Source: Rhizobium sp. Root1220
Lineage (GTDB): Bacteria; Pseudomonadota; Alphaproteobacteria; Rhizobiales; Rhizobiaceae
DNA: 64,000 nucleotides
Direction: 5' to 3'
Assembly (NCBI RefSeq): GCF_001426265.1
Contig: NZ_LMDG01000014.1
Span: forward strand, 485-64,484
A program made the translations under genes and the position numbers. The notes under the pieces are model-generated. The model was not told the DNA's origin. It worked only from the letters and a program-made list of their open reading frames with translations, and did no database searches. Shown here piece by piece: positions 35,505-44,715 of this stretch (the first letter of the stretch is position 1; each line of letters begins with the position of its first letter).

Positions 35505-35718
35505 AAGGTTATGATGAGCAGCGCCCTAGAGCGGGCGACGGGGGACAATAGTCCCGCAGGCCCGAGCATGCTAATCAATTTCATACCAGATCGCGTGAAC
35601 GCTAGTCGCTTGACGACGACAGCATCGCGGATTTCATTTCCGAAAATTGATCGCAGTGATGCCATTGTCTGAAATTATTGAGTTGCGACTGATTTGCGCA
35701 AACTCGATTGGAGAGACA

Positions 35719-36024
35719 ATGAAGATTGCAATTCGTTCCACCATTGCCATGGCCCTGGTCGTTGGCAGCATGTTTGCTTCGGCCAACATCGCCTCGGCCG
35801 ACGATTGGCGGCGTCACCACCATCACAACAACGGCGATGCTGTTGTCGGTGGTCTGGCGGCGGGCGTGATCGGGGGCTTAATCGGTGGTGCGATCGCCAA
35901 CAATAGTGGGCCACGTTACATCGATCCGCCACCACCGCCGCCGCGTTGCTGGTTTGAAGACCGCCGCGTGCAGAACGCCTACGACGGTGGATGGCATATG
36001 GAGAATATTAGGGTCTGCGAGTAG
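35719..36024 (+). CDS. exported glycine-zipper / polyproline protein, 101 aa
   Basis: GGAGAG precedes the ATG at 35719. A signal peptide (IRSTIAMALVVGSMFASANIASA) is followed by RRHHHHNN, a histidine cluster that could bind metal. A glycine-zipper-like helix (VVGGLAAGVIGGLIGGAIA) follows, then six consecutive prolines and a short C-terminal domain with two cysteines. Such proteins are periplasmic or outer-membrane-associated in rhizobia. Function unknown. A strong terminator follows directly. Confidence 0.8.
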   Translation: MKIAIRSTIAMALVVGSMFASANIASADDWRRHHHHNNGDAVVGGLAAGVIGGLIGGAIANNSGPRYIDPPPPPPRCWFEDRRVQNAYDGGWHMENIRVCE

Positions 36025-36031
36025 CATTTGC

Positions 36032-36060
36032 GAAAAGCCCGGTCATTTGCCGGGCTTTTC
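36032..36060 (+). terminator. intrinsic terminator
   Basis: GAAAAGCCCGG (36032-36042) pairs with CCGGGCTTTTC (36050-36060) around a 7-base loop. The T-run lies inside the right arm, so it can end transcription from both sides. Confidence 0.85.
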
Positions 36061-36316
36061 GATGCATAACTGGTTTGGCGGTCCACGCTGTTTTCCTCGC
36101 GGGTCTGCCACCCAGATCTGGGTATGGGGACGATATCGCGTCCCGTTCGATTGTTTCCCACAAATCCGGGGCAGGGTAGCGCATCACGCCCGCCGGGCGA
36201 CTGATGGCATCAGCGACAATTGCTGCTATGACAGCGGTCGCGGTTGTGGCGGGGATGTCCACGCCGCCTGACGACCGGGGACAGAAGAGAGATTATACCG
36301 AAAGAGCAATGCCACC

Positions 36317-37075
36317 ATGAATGCACTGGAAACCGGAATCATGGTGACGCTGCTGTTGATCGGCGCCAGTCTGATCGGAGCAGGTCTCAGCCGTCGCCTT
36401 CCGGATCACCATCTGAGCGTGGATTCGAAGGAGGCCATAAAGCTCGCCACGGCAGTGGTCGGAACTTTGTCGGCGTTGGCCGTCGGCTTTTTGATCGCTT
36501 CGGCAAAGACCACGTTCGACACAGCCCAGCAGGAACTTAAGACATCCGCGGCGCGTCTTGTTCTTCTGGATCGCGTGATGGTCCAGTACGGCGATGAAAC
36601 GAAAGAGGCACGCAGACAACTTACCGCACTCGTCTATGCTAGGCTGAACCAGACGTGGGGCGGCTTGCAAGAGACGCAACATTCGGCGGACGACGATTTG
36701 GGCATCGAGCCGGTGCAACGGACGTTGCGGGCGCTCGTTCCTCACGACGACGCGCAGAAGCTGATAAGGGATCGTGCGATAGAGGTCAGCGGCCAGATCG
36801 CGGAAGCACACTGGCTCGTGGTGGAGGCTGGAAACGAGGGCCTTCCGACAGCCTTTCTGGTGGTGTTGGTGTTCTGGCTCGCTTTGCTGTTCATGACGTT
36901 CGGCCTGTTGTCGCCTCGCAATGCGACCGTGCTGTGCATCGTGTCGGTCTGCGCTGTTTCAGTAGGGGGCGCCATATTTGTCATCAACGATATGGCTCAC
37001 CCCTATCACGGCATCATCTATGTATCGGACGAGCCGCTGCGGTTCGCGCTCGGGCGCATCGACGCAACACGCTAG
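36317..37075 (+). CDS. DUF4239 (bestrophin-like) membrane protein
   Basis: The 252-residue protein has four predicted membrane helices: residues about 8-25, 45-62, 177-195 and 200-222. Helices 1-2 and 3-4 are separated by a long cytoplasmic helical region (about 65-175). SKEAIKLATAVVGTLSALAVGFLIASAK around helix 2 is the hallmark of the DUF4239 family, which is distantly related to bestrophins. A channel function is only suggested by family. It is monocistronic; the bases to 37254 hold no other gene. Confidence 0.82.
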   Translation: MNALETGIMVTLLLIGASLIGAGLSRRLPDHHLSVDSKEAIKLATAVVGTLSALAVGFLIASAKTTFDTAQQELKTSAARLVLLDRVMVQYGDETKEARRQLTALVYARLNQTWGGLQETQHSADDDLGIEPVQRTLRALVPHDDAQKLIRDRAIEVSGQIAEAHWLVVEAGNEGLPTAFLVVLVFWLALLFMTFGLLSPRNATVLCIVSVCAVSVGGAIFVINDMAHPYHGIIYVSDEPLRFALGRIDATR

Positions 37076-37254
37076 TCGAATTCTGGCTGCTTGATGCTTC
37101 TGCGTTCGTCACAAGCATCTGTTGACACGGGCCAAGACCGCCATCGTCGAAATTAACAAGCAGAAGACCCGAAATCAAAGTTCATGGGATAGCTTTGCGT
37201 GCGTCCCGTAGTCATCTATCGTGGTCTTGTCACAACCAGCCTTACGGGTTCGCT

Positions 37255-38541
37255 TTGCTCCTCGAAATTTTAATCGTCATATTGCTCACCATCGTGAACG
37301 GCGTCCTCGCCATGTCGGAACTTGCCGTCGTCTCCGCCCGTCCGGCTCGCCTGAAGGTTCTCGCCGACCAGGGAAGTCGGGGGGCACGGCTCGCCATCAA
37401 GCTGGCCGAGAATCCCGGCCGCTTCCTTTCCACCGTCCAGATCGGCATTACGCTGGTGGGCGTTCTCTCGGGCGCCTTCTCGGGCGCGACGCTTGGCGCA
37501 CGGCTTTCCGAGTGGCTCCTTACGCAGGGCCTGACCCGTGCCTGGGCCGACGGGCTTGGTGTCGGGTCCGTGGTCGTGGCGATTACCTATCTTTCCCTCA
37601 TTGTCGGTGAACTGGTTCCCAAGCAGGTAGCGTTGCGGGCGCCGGAGGCTGTCGCTGCGAAGGTAGCGCCTGCCATGACCTATCTGTCGAAGTTTTCGCT
37701 GCCGCTGGTCTGGCTGCTTGACGCTTCCGGAAAACTGGTGCTCAGCCTTCTCGGCCAATCCGGCAAGAGCGGCGAAGGCGTCACCGATGAGGAGATCAAG
37801 ACGGTGCTAGCGGAGGCGCAGAGCGCCGGCGTCATCGAAAGCGAGGAGTCGGCCATGATCTCGGGCGTCATGCGTCTGGCAGATCGCACTGCTCGCGCAC
37901 TTATGACACCGCGGCGAGATGTCGAGGTTATCGACGTGGAGGATACAATCGATGAGATCCGTGCCCAGATCAAACGCACAAACCGTTCCCGTCTGCCGGT
38001 ACGCAAGGGGAGCTCGGATGAAGTCCTGGGGGTCCTTGCGGTAAAGGATTTTTATGACGCGATCCCGAATGGCGTCGATCTGGGTGCCCTGACGACCGAA
38101 GTCCCCGTGGTTTCCGATCTCGCGCCGGCGAGCGTGGTCATCGAAGCGATCCGGAGATCGCCGCACCACATGGTGCTGGTTTTCGACGAATACGGCCATT
38201 TCGAAGGCGTGATCACGTCGGGCGACATTCTCGAGGCGATAATGGGCGTTTTCGCCGAGGGCGAGATTGACGAACAGGCTATCAAGCGCCGAGACGACGG
38301 ATCCTATCTTGTTTCAGGCTGGACGCCGATCGACGAATTCGCCGACTTCATGAACGTGCCCATCGACCACGATGTCGACTACCAAACGGTTGCCGGGCTT
38401 GTGCTTGAGGAACTCAAGCATCTGCCGGAGCTCGGCGAGAGCTTCACCAGGAATGGTTGGCGATTCGAGGTCATAGATCTCGATGGTCGCCGGGTCGACA
38501 AGATCCTCGTGAGCCGCGATAACGCACTCGACGCTCAGTAG
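37255..38541 (+). CDS. CNNM/CorC-type protein (DUF21, CBS pair, transporter-associated domain)
   Basis: The start is uncertain. I use TTG at 37255, which begins the first membrane helix (LLLEILIVILLTIVNGVLAMSELA); the frame extends to 37195. Four helices of the DUF21 domain (residues about 1-165) are followed by a CBS pair (about 200-320, with ARALMTPRRDVEVI and LVFDEYGHFEGVIT). The C-terminal transporter-associated domain follows (ELGESFTRNGWRFEVIDLDGRRVDKILV). Relatives take part in Mg2+/Co2+ efflux or are annotated as haemolysins. Confidence 0.88.
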   Translation: MLLEILIVILLTIVNGVLAMSELAVVSARPARLKVLADQGSRGARLAIKLAENPGRFLSTVQIGITLVGVLSGAFSGATLGARLSEWLLTQGLTRAWADGLGVGSVVVAITYLSLIVGELVPKQVALRAPEAVAAKVAPAMTYLSKFSLPLVWLLDASGKLVLSLLGQSGKSGEGVTDEEIKTVLAEAQSAGVIESEESAMISGVMRLADRTARALMTPRRDVEVIDVEDTIDEIRAQIKRTNRSRLPVRKGSSDEVLGVLAVKDFYDAIPNGVDLGALTTEVPVVSDLAPASVVIEAIRRSPHHMVLVFDEYGHFEGVITSGDILEAIMGVFAEGEIDEQAIKRRDDGSYLVSGWTPIDEFADFMNVPIDHDVDYQTVAGLVLEELKHLPELGESFTRNGWRFEVIDLDGRRVDKILVSRDNALDAQ

Positions 38542-38592
38542 CCGATATGGCGGCGAGCGGCGCACTCGCTGACGACAGGGACAGTTCGACCG

Positions 38593-38790
38593 CTATTTGG
38601 CCTGATCGAGTGCGTCACGTTGCCTCACCAGGAGCTCGTAGAGCGCCTGCTGCTCTTCGATGCGCTCGTCAGCGCGTTCCTCGTCGGCGGCGCCGCTGAT
38701 GGCGGCGGCCTGCTCGATCAGGGTTCGGATGTTCTCGCTTACGTCTGCAATTCTGATTTCCAGTTCTTCTCTGGTAAGCTCCTGGGTCAT
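38593..38790 (-). CDS. small helical protein, 65 aa
   Basis: AGGAGG lies 7 bases before the ATG at 38790. The product is almost entirely helical and acidic, with heptad-like spacing of Leu, Ile and Ala (LTREELEIRIADVSENIRTLIEQAAAIS, then QQALYELLVRQRDALDQ), so a coiled-coil hairpin is likely. I do not recognise a family. It converges on the CorC-like gene, 51 bases away. Confidence 0.65.
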   Translation of the reverse strand: MTQELTREELEIRIADVSENIRTLIEQAAAISGAADEERADERIEEQQALYELLVRQRDALDQAK

Positions 38791-39049
38791 TGATCGTGCC
38801 TCCTGTGAGGGTTTAACGGGGAAAAATGCCGAAATGCCAGGTGACGCCTTGGTGCGTCCAAGCGAATTCGCTAGGACGCACCGCTTATTTGCCTGATTGG
38901 CAACGTCGCGGTTCGCGCTGGGCTACAATTAGACAAAGGCCGATGTCACCGCAACTCGACATGTTCACCGAAGTGCTGTGTTGCATTCGTGGCCTTGGTA
39001 AATTTAAGTGGCGCGCTATGTTCTTAAGCCCAAACAAGGAGAGAAAAAC

Positions 39050-39565
39050 ATGAAGAAGATCGCATCGGTCCTTGCTGCGGCAGCTCTGGCGCAAACGTTG
39101 GTATCGCCTGCAACTGCAGCCGATATGGCAAGGACATACCAGCAGCCGGACATTCGGGACGGCGTGAAGATCGGAATTCTGGCATGTGATGTCGGGGGCG
39201 GCATCGGTTACCTTCTGGGGTCGGCCAAGTCGGTCGATTGCGTGTTCACGCCGGCTTATAGCGGCGTGCCGCAAGATCGGTACGCCGGAGCGATCCGCAA
39301 GTTTGGCGTCGACCTCGGCTTCACCACGCGCGGCCGGATTGTTTGGGCGGTGTTTGCTCCGACCTCCGGATATCATCGCGGCGCATTGGGTGGGCTCTAT
39401 CAGGGCGCAAGCGCCGAAGCCACGCTGGTGGCCGGTGTCGGCGCGAACGTTCTTTTTGGCGGGACAAACGGTTCGGTCCAGTTGCAGGTGATAAGCGTTA
39501 CCGGCCAGCTCGGCATTAACGTTGCTGCAACAGGAACGTCGATGACCCTGACGCCGCAGGGTTGA
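39050..39565 (+). CDS. DUF992 protein, exported
   Basis: AAGGAGAG precedes the ATG at 39050. A signal peptide (IASVLAAAALAQTLVSPATAA) is followed by the DUF992 domain: DGVKIGILACDVGGGIGYLLGSAKSVDC, a pair of cysteines that could be disulfide-bonded, then KFGVDLGFTTRGRIVWAVFAPT and a glycine-rich GVGANVLFGGTNGSVQLQ end with a beta-barrel-like pattern. It is a periplasmic protein of unknown role. A terminator follows at 39601. Confidence 0.85.
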   Translation: MKKIASVLAAAALAQTLVSPATAADMARTYQQPDIRDGVKIGILACDVGGGIGYLLGSAKSVDCVFTPAYSGVPQDRYAGAIRKFGVDLGFTTRGRIVWAVFAPTSGYHRGALGGLYQGASAEATLVAGVGANVLFGGTNGSVQLQVISVTGQLGINVAATGTSMTLTPQG

Positions 39566-39600
39566 TGATAGCATTTCGGCACTTGTCGCCCGGAATGACG

Positions 39601-39627
39601 CCGGTCGCATTCTTGCGACCGGTTTTT
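39601..39627 (+). terminator. intrinsic terminator after the DUF992 gene
   Basis: CCGGTCGCA (39601-39609) and TGCGACCGG (39614-39622) form a perfect 9-bp stem with a 4-base loop, followed by TTTTT. Confidence 0.88.
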
Positions 39628-39644
39628 CAGTGCATAGGATATCT

Positions 39645-39899
39645 ATGAAATACGCAATGATCGTCATCGCGATGGCACTCGCCAGCTGTACGACGACCGC
39701 TTCGGCGCCCGAGCCAACGCCGGGGAGCCTGACATATGGCGGTCGTGTGGTGCGTTCTCCCTATCCACCGGGGACGGTGATCAAGAATACTTTTCTCGGC
39801 AAGTGGGGATATCGCACGTTCGAGAAGTACGTCGTCCAGCCGGATGGGACACTCAAGCTTACATACCAGGACACTGGCCCCGATTTCTTGACGGACTGA
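39645..39899 (+). CDS. small lipoprotein, 84 aa
   Basis: The sequence MKYAMIVIAMALASCTTT has a lipobox (LASC), so the mature protein starts at Cys15. The remaining 70 residues read like a compact beta domain (SLTYGGRVVRSPYPPGTVIKNTFLGKWGYRTFEKY). GGATAT precedes the start as a weak ribosome site. It lies 17 bases after a terminator, so it probably has its own promoter or a partial read-through. Function unknown. Confidence 0.75.
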   Translation: MKYAMIVIAMALASCTTTASAPEPTPGSLTYGGRVVRSPYPPGTVIKNTFLGKWGYRTFEKYVVQPDGTLKLTYQDTGPDFLTD

Positions 39900-39938
39900 C
39901 ACGCTGCTCACACATAGCGTAGCCGTGGCGGACCAGAA

Positions 39939-40880
39939 TCAGTTCCTGAAGACCGTGCACGCTGCCCCGGATGCGCGAACCTCGACGCAGACCTGGTTTG
40001 CTTCGGCGCGGGTTTGCCTTCCGATGCGTGCGGCGTAACGTGGCCTGAAACCGAAGCTCCTGTCACGCACGGGAACAATGATCGGTTGTTCATCAGCGAG
40101 TTCGGCGGGGAGTTGGCGCGCGACCGAAGCAAACAACCGCAACGCGGCAGCATCGTTGCCGTGGGCTGCAAGCTGGGCGCCCCAGGGTGTCCAGGGACCT
40201 TGTCGAGCGGATGGGCTCTCGGTCAGGCGCCGGCTATTGGCGAGTTCAACGCAGGCAGCCAGAAAGCCCTTTTCCCGGCTAAGAAACGGCGCGGCGTCTT
40301 CCGGTGGACTGTTTTTCCATTGATCTATCGTGCTGGCGGTTATGGCGAGAACATAGTTTCTTGTTTCGAAAGGCAAAAGGCCGGTATTCAGGTAGTTCGC
40401 CAAACCTTTTTCGCCGGCATTATAGGCTGCGGCGGCAAGGCCGAGATTGCCAAAGCGTCCTCGCAATTCGTCGAGATAGCGTGCGGACTCGCTGAGCGAC
40501 TCGAGAATGTCGAAACTATCCTTCAATCCTCTCAGCCTCGCAGTGCCCGGCATGAATTGGGCAATGCCCTGTGCACCTTTGGGGCTGACAGCGCCGGGTC
40601 TAAAGCGGCTTTCGCGCCAGATCAGGCGGGCAAAATACTCCGGCGGCAGATCGTTTGCCTGCGAAAAGTGTTCGAGCGCCGAGCAGAGATCGCGACCGTA
40701 TGTGTCGCCGGAGATGCAAAGGCGTTCTCCCGTCGCGGGAACGTCCATCGAATAGTCGCAGACGCGATGCGACGTTGCTGCCGGCGGTTGGGCGTGCGCC
40801 CCTGGCACTACGTCCACGAAAAGAACGAAGGCGATCAGGACCAACATCATTCTTCCGGCTGAGACGCTGACCGCTGGCAT
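39939..40880 (-). CDS. lytic transglycosylase (SLT domain)
   Basis: GGAGG stands just before the ATG at 40880. A signal peptide (MMLVLIAFVLFVDVVPGAHA) leads to a goose-type lysozyme fold. E90 in LIWRESRFRPGAVSPKGAQGIAQFMPGTA is the catalytic Glu, and AAAYNAGEKGLANYL is the closing motif. It would cleave murein between MurNAc and GlcNAc in the periplasm. The last 35 residues (RYAARIGRQTRAEANQVCVEVRASGAACTVFRN) resemble a SPOR-like repeat with two cysteines. There is no secretion system nearby, so a housekeeping role is likely. Confidence 0.9.
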   Translation of the reverse strand: MPAVSVSAGRMMLVLIAFVLFVDVVPGAHAQPPAATSHRVCDYSMDVPATGERLCISGDTYGRDLCSALEHFSQANDLPPEYFARLIWRESRFRPGAVSPKGAQGIAQFMPGTARLRGLKDSFDILESLSESARYLDELRGRFGNLGLAAAAYNAGEKGLANYLNTGLLPFETRNYVLAITASTIDQWKNSPPEDAAPFLSREKGFLAACVELANSRRLTESPSARQGPWTPWGAQLAAHGNDAAALRLFASVARQLPAELADEQPIIVPVRDRSFGFRPRYAARIGRQTRAEANQVCVEVRASGAACTVFRN

Positions 40881-41093
40881 CAATCCTCCGCTGCCATATC
40901 GTAGATCGTGCCGCCGGATGCTGAGATTGCCCGCTAGCGCCGACGGGTGAAACCGGAACGTCGATAGGTGACATCAGGTTAGCAATGTCAAATATGCCGT
41001 CAAGGTGGAAACAAGTCGGCCACAGCGTTTGCCGGGCTTGCCGCAGTTGCTCGATTGTGGTCCGCTGCAACGTCCCAGATAAACGAGGCCATC

Positions 41094-41858
41094 ATGAAAC
41101 TCTCCGCCTGCATCGAATGGCTGTTTGCCGACGAAGCCGAGAATTTTGCTGATAGAATCCGGCTCGCGCACGGCGCAGGATTGGACACCGTCGAATTCTG
41201 GAGATGGACGAACAAGGACCTGGGCAGCATCGAGTGGGCAGTGGCCGAGACCGGGATCCAGCTCGCGAGCTTTGTCGCTGAACCGATGATTCCCCTGACG
41301 GATATCGCGAACAAAGGCGCCTTCCTCGAAGGGCTGAAGTCGTCCATCGAAACCGCGAGGCGGCTTGGTGCGCACACGCTGATTGCCCAGGCGGGAGACG
41401 ATCTTGCGGGAAAGTCGCGTGATGAGCAGGCGGCCGCGCTGGTCGAAATACTGACCCGAGCAGGGGAACTTCTGGAAGACAGCGGCGTCCGTCTGGGCGT
41501 CGAGCCCCTCAACACGCTGATCGATCACGTCGGATATTTCCTGCATTCCACCGTCGAGGGCATAGAGATCGTGAGGGCAACGGGCCGTCCGGAGATAGGC
41601 ATCATCTACGATGTCTATCATTCAGCCGTCATGGGAGAGGACACGGCAGCGGTCATCGGTGGGGACGTAGACCGGGTATTTCACGTTCACATTGCCGACC
41701 ATCCCGGGCGCAACGAGCCGGGTAGCGGCGTGATTGACCTCAAGACACGGCTCGACTGGCTTTTTTCCAAGGGTTACAATGGCGCCGTCGGCCTCGAATA
41801 CCGGCCGCTGGCATCCAGCGCTGAAACGATTGCGGCCACGAGACGACTGCTTGCCTGA
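41094..41858 (+). CDS. hydroxypyruvate isomerase-like TIM-barrel enzyme
   Basis: The 254-residue protein is a xylose-isomerase-type TIM barrel of the hydroxypyruvate isomerase family. Visible features are LSACIEWLFAD at the start, GLDTVEFW, LGVEPLN with the conserved metal-binding Glu, IGIIYDVYH, VFHVHIADHPGRNEPG and GLEYRP at the end. It would interconvert hydroxypyruvate and tartronate semialdehyde, or act on a related C3/C4 sugar. It points towards the dihydroxyacetone kinase cluster, with the cyclase gene between. The sequence is complete; GAGG lies before the ATG. Confidence 0.85.
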   Translation: MKLSACIEWLFADEAENFADRIRLAHGAGLDTVEFWRWTNKDLGSIEWAVAETGIQLASFVAEPMIPLTDIANKGAFLEGLKSSIETARRLGAHTLIAQAGDDLAGKSRDEQAAALVEILTRAGELLEDSGVRLGVEPLNTLIDHVGYFLHSTVEGIEIVRATGRPEIGIIYDVYHSAVMGEDTAAVIGGDVDRVFHVHIADHPGRNEPGSGVIDLKTRLDWLFSKGYNGAVGLEYRPLASSAETIAATRRLLA

Positions 41859-41995
41859 GCAAGACGGCGTCGGTAAAAACACCTCGCGTGTCCGAGGGCC
41901 ATTTTAATTCGCGCCCGCGAACACCATCTAACAGGCTGGGAAAGCCCTTCCATTGTCATGGTCGAGGGTAGACATGATGTTTTTGGAGCGTTGCC

Positions 41996-43270
41996 ATGCA
42001 ATCCGTTTCGGACGCGGCTTTCAATTCGATTGACGAAGGTGAAGGCGTCTGGCCGTCGCACAGGCGGAAGATTCTCGACTGGTTAATCAACGAAACGCGG
42101 GACGAGCGGTTCATCGATAACATCCTCGTACAGATGTGCGAAAGGCTGCGGAGTGAAGGCGTTCCGGTGGCGCGCGCAACGATGCACTTCAGAACGCAGC
42201 ACCCGCAATGGCTCGGTGCACGGCTTCTGTGGAACGTCGGCATGGCCGAGGCCAAGATCGACACTTTCGGTTATGGCGTCGAAAAGACACCGCAGTTTCT
42301 CAACAGTCCGGTGAACGATATTTTCAGCGGCGCCACGGAGGTTCGTAAAAATCTCGAAGGCATGCGGGAAGACGACAGCCGACACCGCTTCTACGACGAC
42401 CTGCGACGCGACGGGTTGACGGACTATATCGCCTGGCCGATGGAGCACACACTCGGCAAGCGGCATATCGCGACGTTCTCGACTGACAGACCGGGAGGTT
42501 TCCTCAAGGAGCACGTCACGTTCCTCAAGGATCTCATGCCGGCCCTGACGCTTGTCACAGAGATCAGGCTCAAGAACATTCTTGCCCGCACGCTCCTGCA
42601 AACCTACGTCGGTCCGCACGCAAGCGAGCAAATCCTGGCAGGCGCGACGACACGCGGCAGTGGCGCTACCGTCGGCGCAGCAATCCTGATCTGCGACCTG
42701 CGAGACTTCACGACCATCTCGGATCATTGGCCCCGCGATGATGTCATCGAACTCTTGAATGACTATTTCGACGCGATGTCGGAGCCGATCGAGAGGCACG
42801 GCGGCGAGATACTGAAGTTCATGGGGGATGGGATGCTGGCCATCTTCCCGCTGACCGATCCGATGGCCTGCAGGAACTTGCTTACGGCTATTCAGGAGGC
42901 CGGTGTCGCCATGGCAACTCTCAATGAACGAAACGCGCGGGACGGACGCGAGGTGCTTCGCTACGGCATCGGCGTGCATGTCGGTGATGTGATGTACGGT
43001 AACATCGGAACCCGCAGGCGTCTCGACTTCACGGTTATCGGCCCCGCCGTCAATGTGGCATCGCGTCTCGAAAACCTCACGAAGGAGGTTAAGCGCCCGG
43101 TGCTGCTGTCAAAGGCTTTCGTGGATATGGCTGACTGCGGAGTCGGGATGGACAGCCTCGGATCATTCCCGTTGCGAGGGCTCGGCGAACCCGTGGACGT
43201 TTTCGCATTTCCGATGACAGGGAACCAAGCTGACCCAACCAGCGCGTTGCGGTCAGCAGCCCCAGCGTAG
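41996..43270 (+). CDS. class III adenylate/guanylate cyclase
   Basis: The 424-residue protein has a C-terminal class III cyclase domain with both metal aspartates, D234 in ILICDLRDFTTIS and D278 in KFMGDGMLAIF, and the dimer-interface segment FTVIGPAVNVASRLEN (N353, R357). K274 fits the purine-selecting position of adenylate cyclases. The N-terminal 190 residues form a GAF-like sensory region without membrane helices, so the enzyme is cytosolic. The 3' end overlaps dhaK on the other strand by 18 bases. Confidence 0.88.
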   Translation: MQSVSDAAFNSIDEGEGVWPSHRRKILDWLINETRDERFIDNILVQMCERLRSEGVPVARATMHFRTQHPQWLGARLLWNVGMAEAKIDTFGYGVEKTPQFLNSPVNDIFSGATEVRKNLEGMREDDSRHRFYDDLRRDGLTDYIAWPMEHTLGKRHIATFSTDRPGGFLKEHVTFLKDLMPALTLVTEIRLKNILARTLLQTYVGPHASEQILAGATTRGSGATVGAAILICDLRDFTTISDHWPRDDVIELLNDYFDAMSEPIERHGGEILKFMGDGMLAIFPLTDPMACRNLLTAIQEAGVAMATLNERNARDGREVLRYGIGVHVGDVMYGNIGTRRRLDFTVIGPAVNVASRLENLTKEVKRPVLLSKAFVDMADCGVGMDSLGSFPLRGLGEPVDVFAFPMTGNQADPTSALRSAAPA

Positions 43271-44248
43271 CGCGGCGGTTGCCACCGGCGAGTCCCACAG
43301 GGCCAATTCCTCATCGCTGAGGAGTGCCAGCGTTACCGATAGTCCCTGCATATCGAGCGAGGTGACATAGGTTCCGACAAGCGAGCGTTCGATTTGGATG
43401 CCTCCATTCTCGATGAAGCGGCGCGCGGCATCATACGCGACGTAGAGTTCCGCCGGTGGCGTGCCACCGAGCCCGTTTACGAAGAGCAATGCCTTGGCAT
43501 TGGGCTGGCTGGCGATATCGCCGGCGATCGCTTCGCATAGGTACCGGACAATGGTGTCGGCGGCTGAGAAGGGCTTTCTGGAATGGCCGGGTTCGCCATG
43601 GATTCCAACGCCCATTTCCATTTCCGTCGCGCTCAGGGAAAATGTCGTCCGCTGGGTGTGCGGCACGGTCACGCCAGTGAGAGCCACACCCATCGACCGG
43701 ATCTTCGGACTTAAGCCCTCCCCGAGCGATTTCAGCCTGTCGAGCGACATGCCTTGTTCTGCGGCAGCGCCGAGAATCCGTTCCACGACGAGTGTCCCGG
43801 CAACGCCGCGGCGGCCGCGTCCATCGCCGACCCTCGCAGTCTCTATGTCATCGCTGACGATGACCATTTCGATTCGGTGACGGGCGGCAACCATCTCGGC
43901 AGCCATCTCGAAGTTCATGACGTCACCATCGTAGTTCTTGACAACGAGCAGACATCCGGCGCCGGTATCTGCCTCCTCGATCGCACCGATGATCTGGCTG
44001 GGTGTCGGCGACGTGAAGATATGGCCCACGCAGGCGGCATCCAGCATGCCACGGCCGACGAAGCCGATATGCATCGGTTCGTGGCCAGCCCCGCCACCGG
44101 AGATGACGGCGACCTTGCCTGGTGTCAGATGACGGCGGCGAATGCATTTGCGCTCCGCACCGAACACGACGAACTCCGCATGGGCGCGTACAAAGCCTTC
44201 GACGCTTTCGGTGACCATGGTGTCCGCAGTGTTCATGAACTTCTTCAT
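43253..44248 (-). CDS. dhaK: dihydroxyacetone kinase subunit DhaK
   Basis: The 331-residue protein binds dihydroxyacetone covalently through the histidine in GVGIHGEPG (H217). Other family segments are VISGGGAGHEPMHIGFVGRG, NYDGDVMNF and RGVAGTLVVERI. GGGAGGGG stands before the ATG at 44248. In PTS-linked kinases DhaK works with DhaL and DhaM; here it is the last gene of the series and is separated from dhaL-dhaM by the HPr, enzyme I and HTH genes. It converges with the cyclase gene. Confidence 0.92.
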   Translation of the reverse strand: MKKFMNTADTMVTESVEGFVRAHAEFVVFGAERKCIRRRHLTPGKVAVISGGGAGHEPMHIGFVGRGMLDAACVGHIFTSPTPSQIIGAIEEADTGAGCLLVVKNYDGDVMNFEMAAEMVAARHRIEMVIVSDDIETARVGDGRGRRGVAGTLVVERILGAAAEQGMSLDRLKSLGEGLSPKIRSMGVALTGVTVPHTQRTTFSLSATEMEMGVGIHGEPGHSRKPFSAADTIVRYLCEAIAGDIASQPNAKALLFVNGLGGTPPAELYVAYDAARRFIENGGIQIERSLVGTYVTSLDMQGLSVTLALLSDEELALWDSPVATAALRWGC

Positions 44249-44303
44249 CAAGCCCCTCCCAAGGCGGCGATCGTTTACCGGGTCTGTCGTTCGGTGGTTC
44301 CGC

Positions 44304-44714
44304 TCATTCCGGCCCTCCGGAAATTGCGACAATCTTTTCCACAAGGTCGGAGATCGCCTGTTCCAGCAGGCGGTTTCGGCGCTCGTCACCAAAGTCGGGC
44401 ACCATCAAAGACAGGTGCCGTAACTTTTCGGAATGCCCGAGCTCCGGCAGCTTTCCCGGATGGGCATGCTGATAGGCCTCGAGAAAACGCTCTTGCTCGG
44501 TAGCATTGAAATGGCAGACGCGGAAAATCGTTGCGAGGTGACGCGCCGGCAGCGGTGTCGAGTAGGTCGCGCTGGTGACTTGCGTGACGAAGCTGCGGTG
44601 CTTGCCGAGTTCGGTCGCCAACCGCTGACGCGTGCCGGAGGGCCTGATATCGATGATCTGCGCCAGGATGGACTTGTAGGCTATAATGGCGTCTTCGGTG
44701 TCTTCGCGCGCCAT
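44304..44714 (-). CDS. HTH protein encoded within the dihydroxyacetone kinase operon
   Basis: The 136-residue protein starts one base after the enzyme I stop. Residues about 25-75 read as a lambda-repressor-like helix-turn-helix (GTRQRLATELGKHRSFVTQVTSATYSTPLPARHLATIFRV). The C-terminal half is helical and charged. It could be the local regulator of the operon. The family is not one I can name, and no ligand domain is visible. Confidence 0.6.
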   Translation of the reverse strand: MAREDTEDAIIAYKSILAQIIDIRPSGTRQRLATELGKHRSFVTQVTSATYSTPLPARHLATIFRVCHFNATEQERFLEAYQHAHPGKLPELGHSEKLRHLSLMVPDFGDERRNRLLEQAISDLVEKIVAISGGPE

Positions 44715-44715
44715 T

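Noticed and set aside
36008..36262. 84-codon minus-strand frame with GTG start
   Set aside because: It runs through a strong terminator and into the 3' end of the exported protein gene; the ribosome site is poor.
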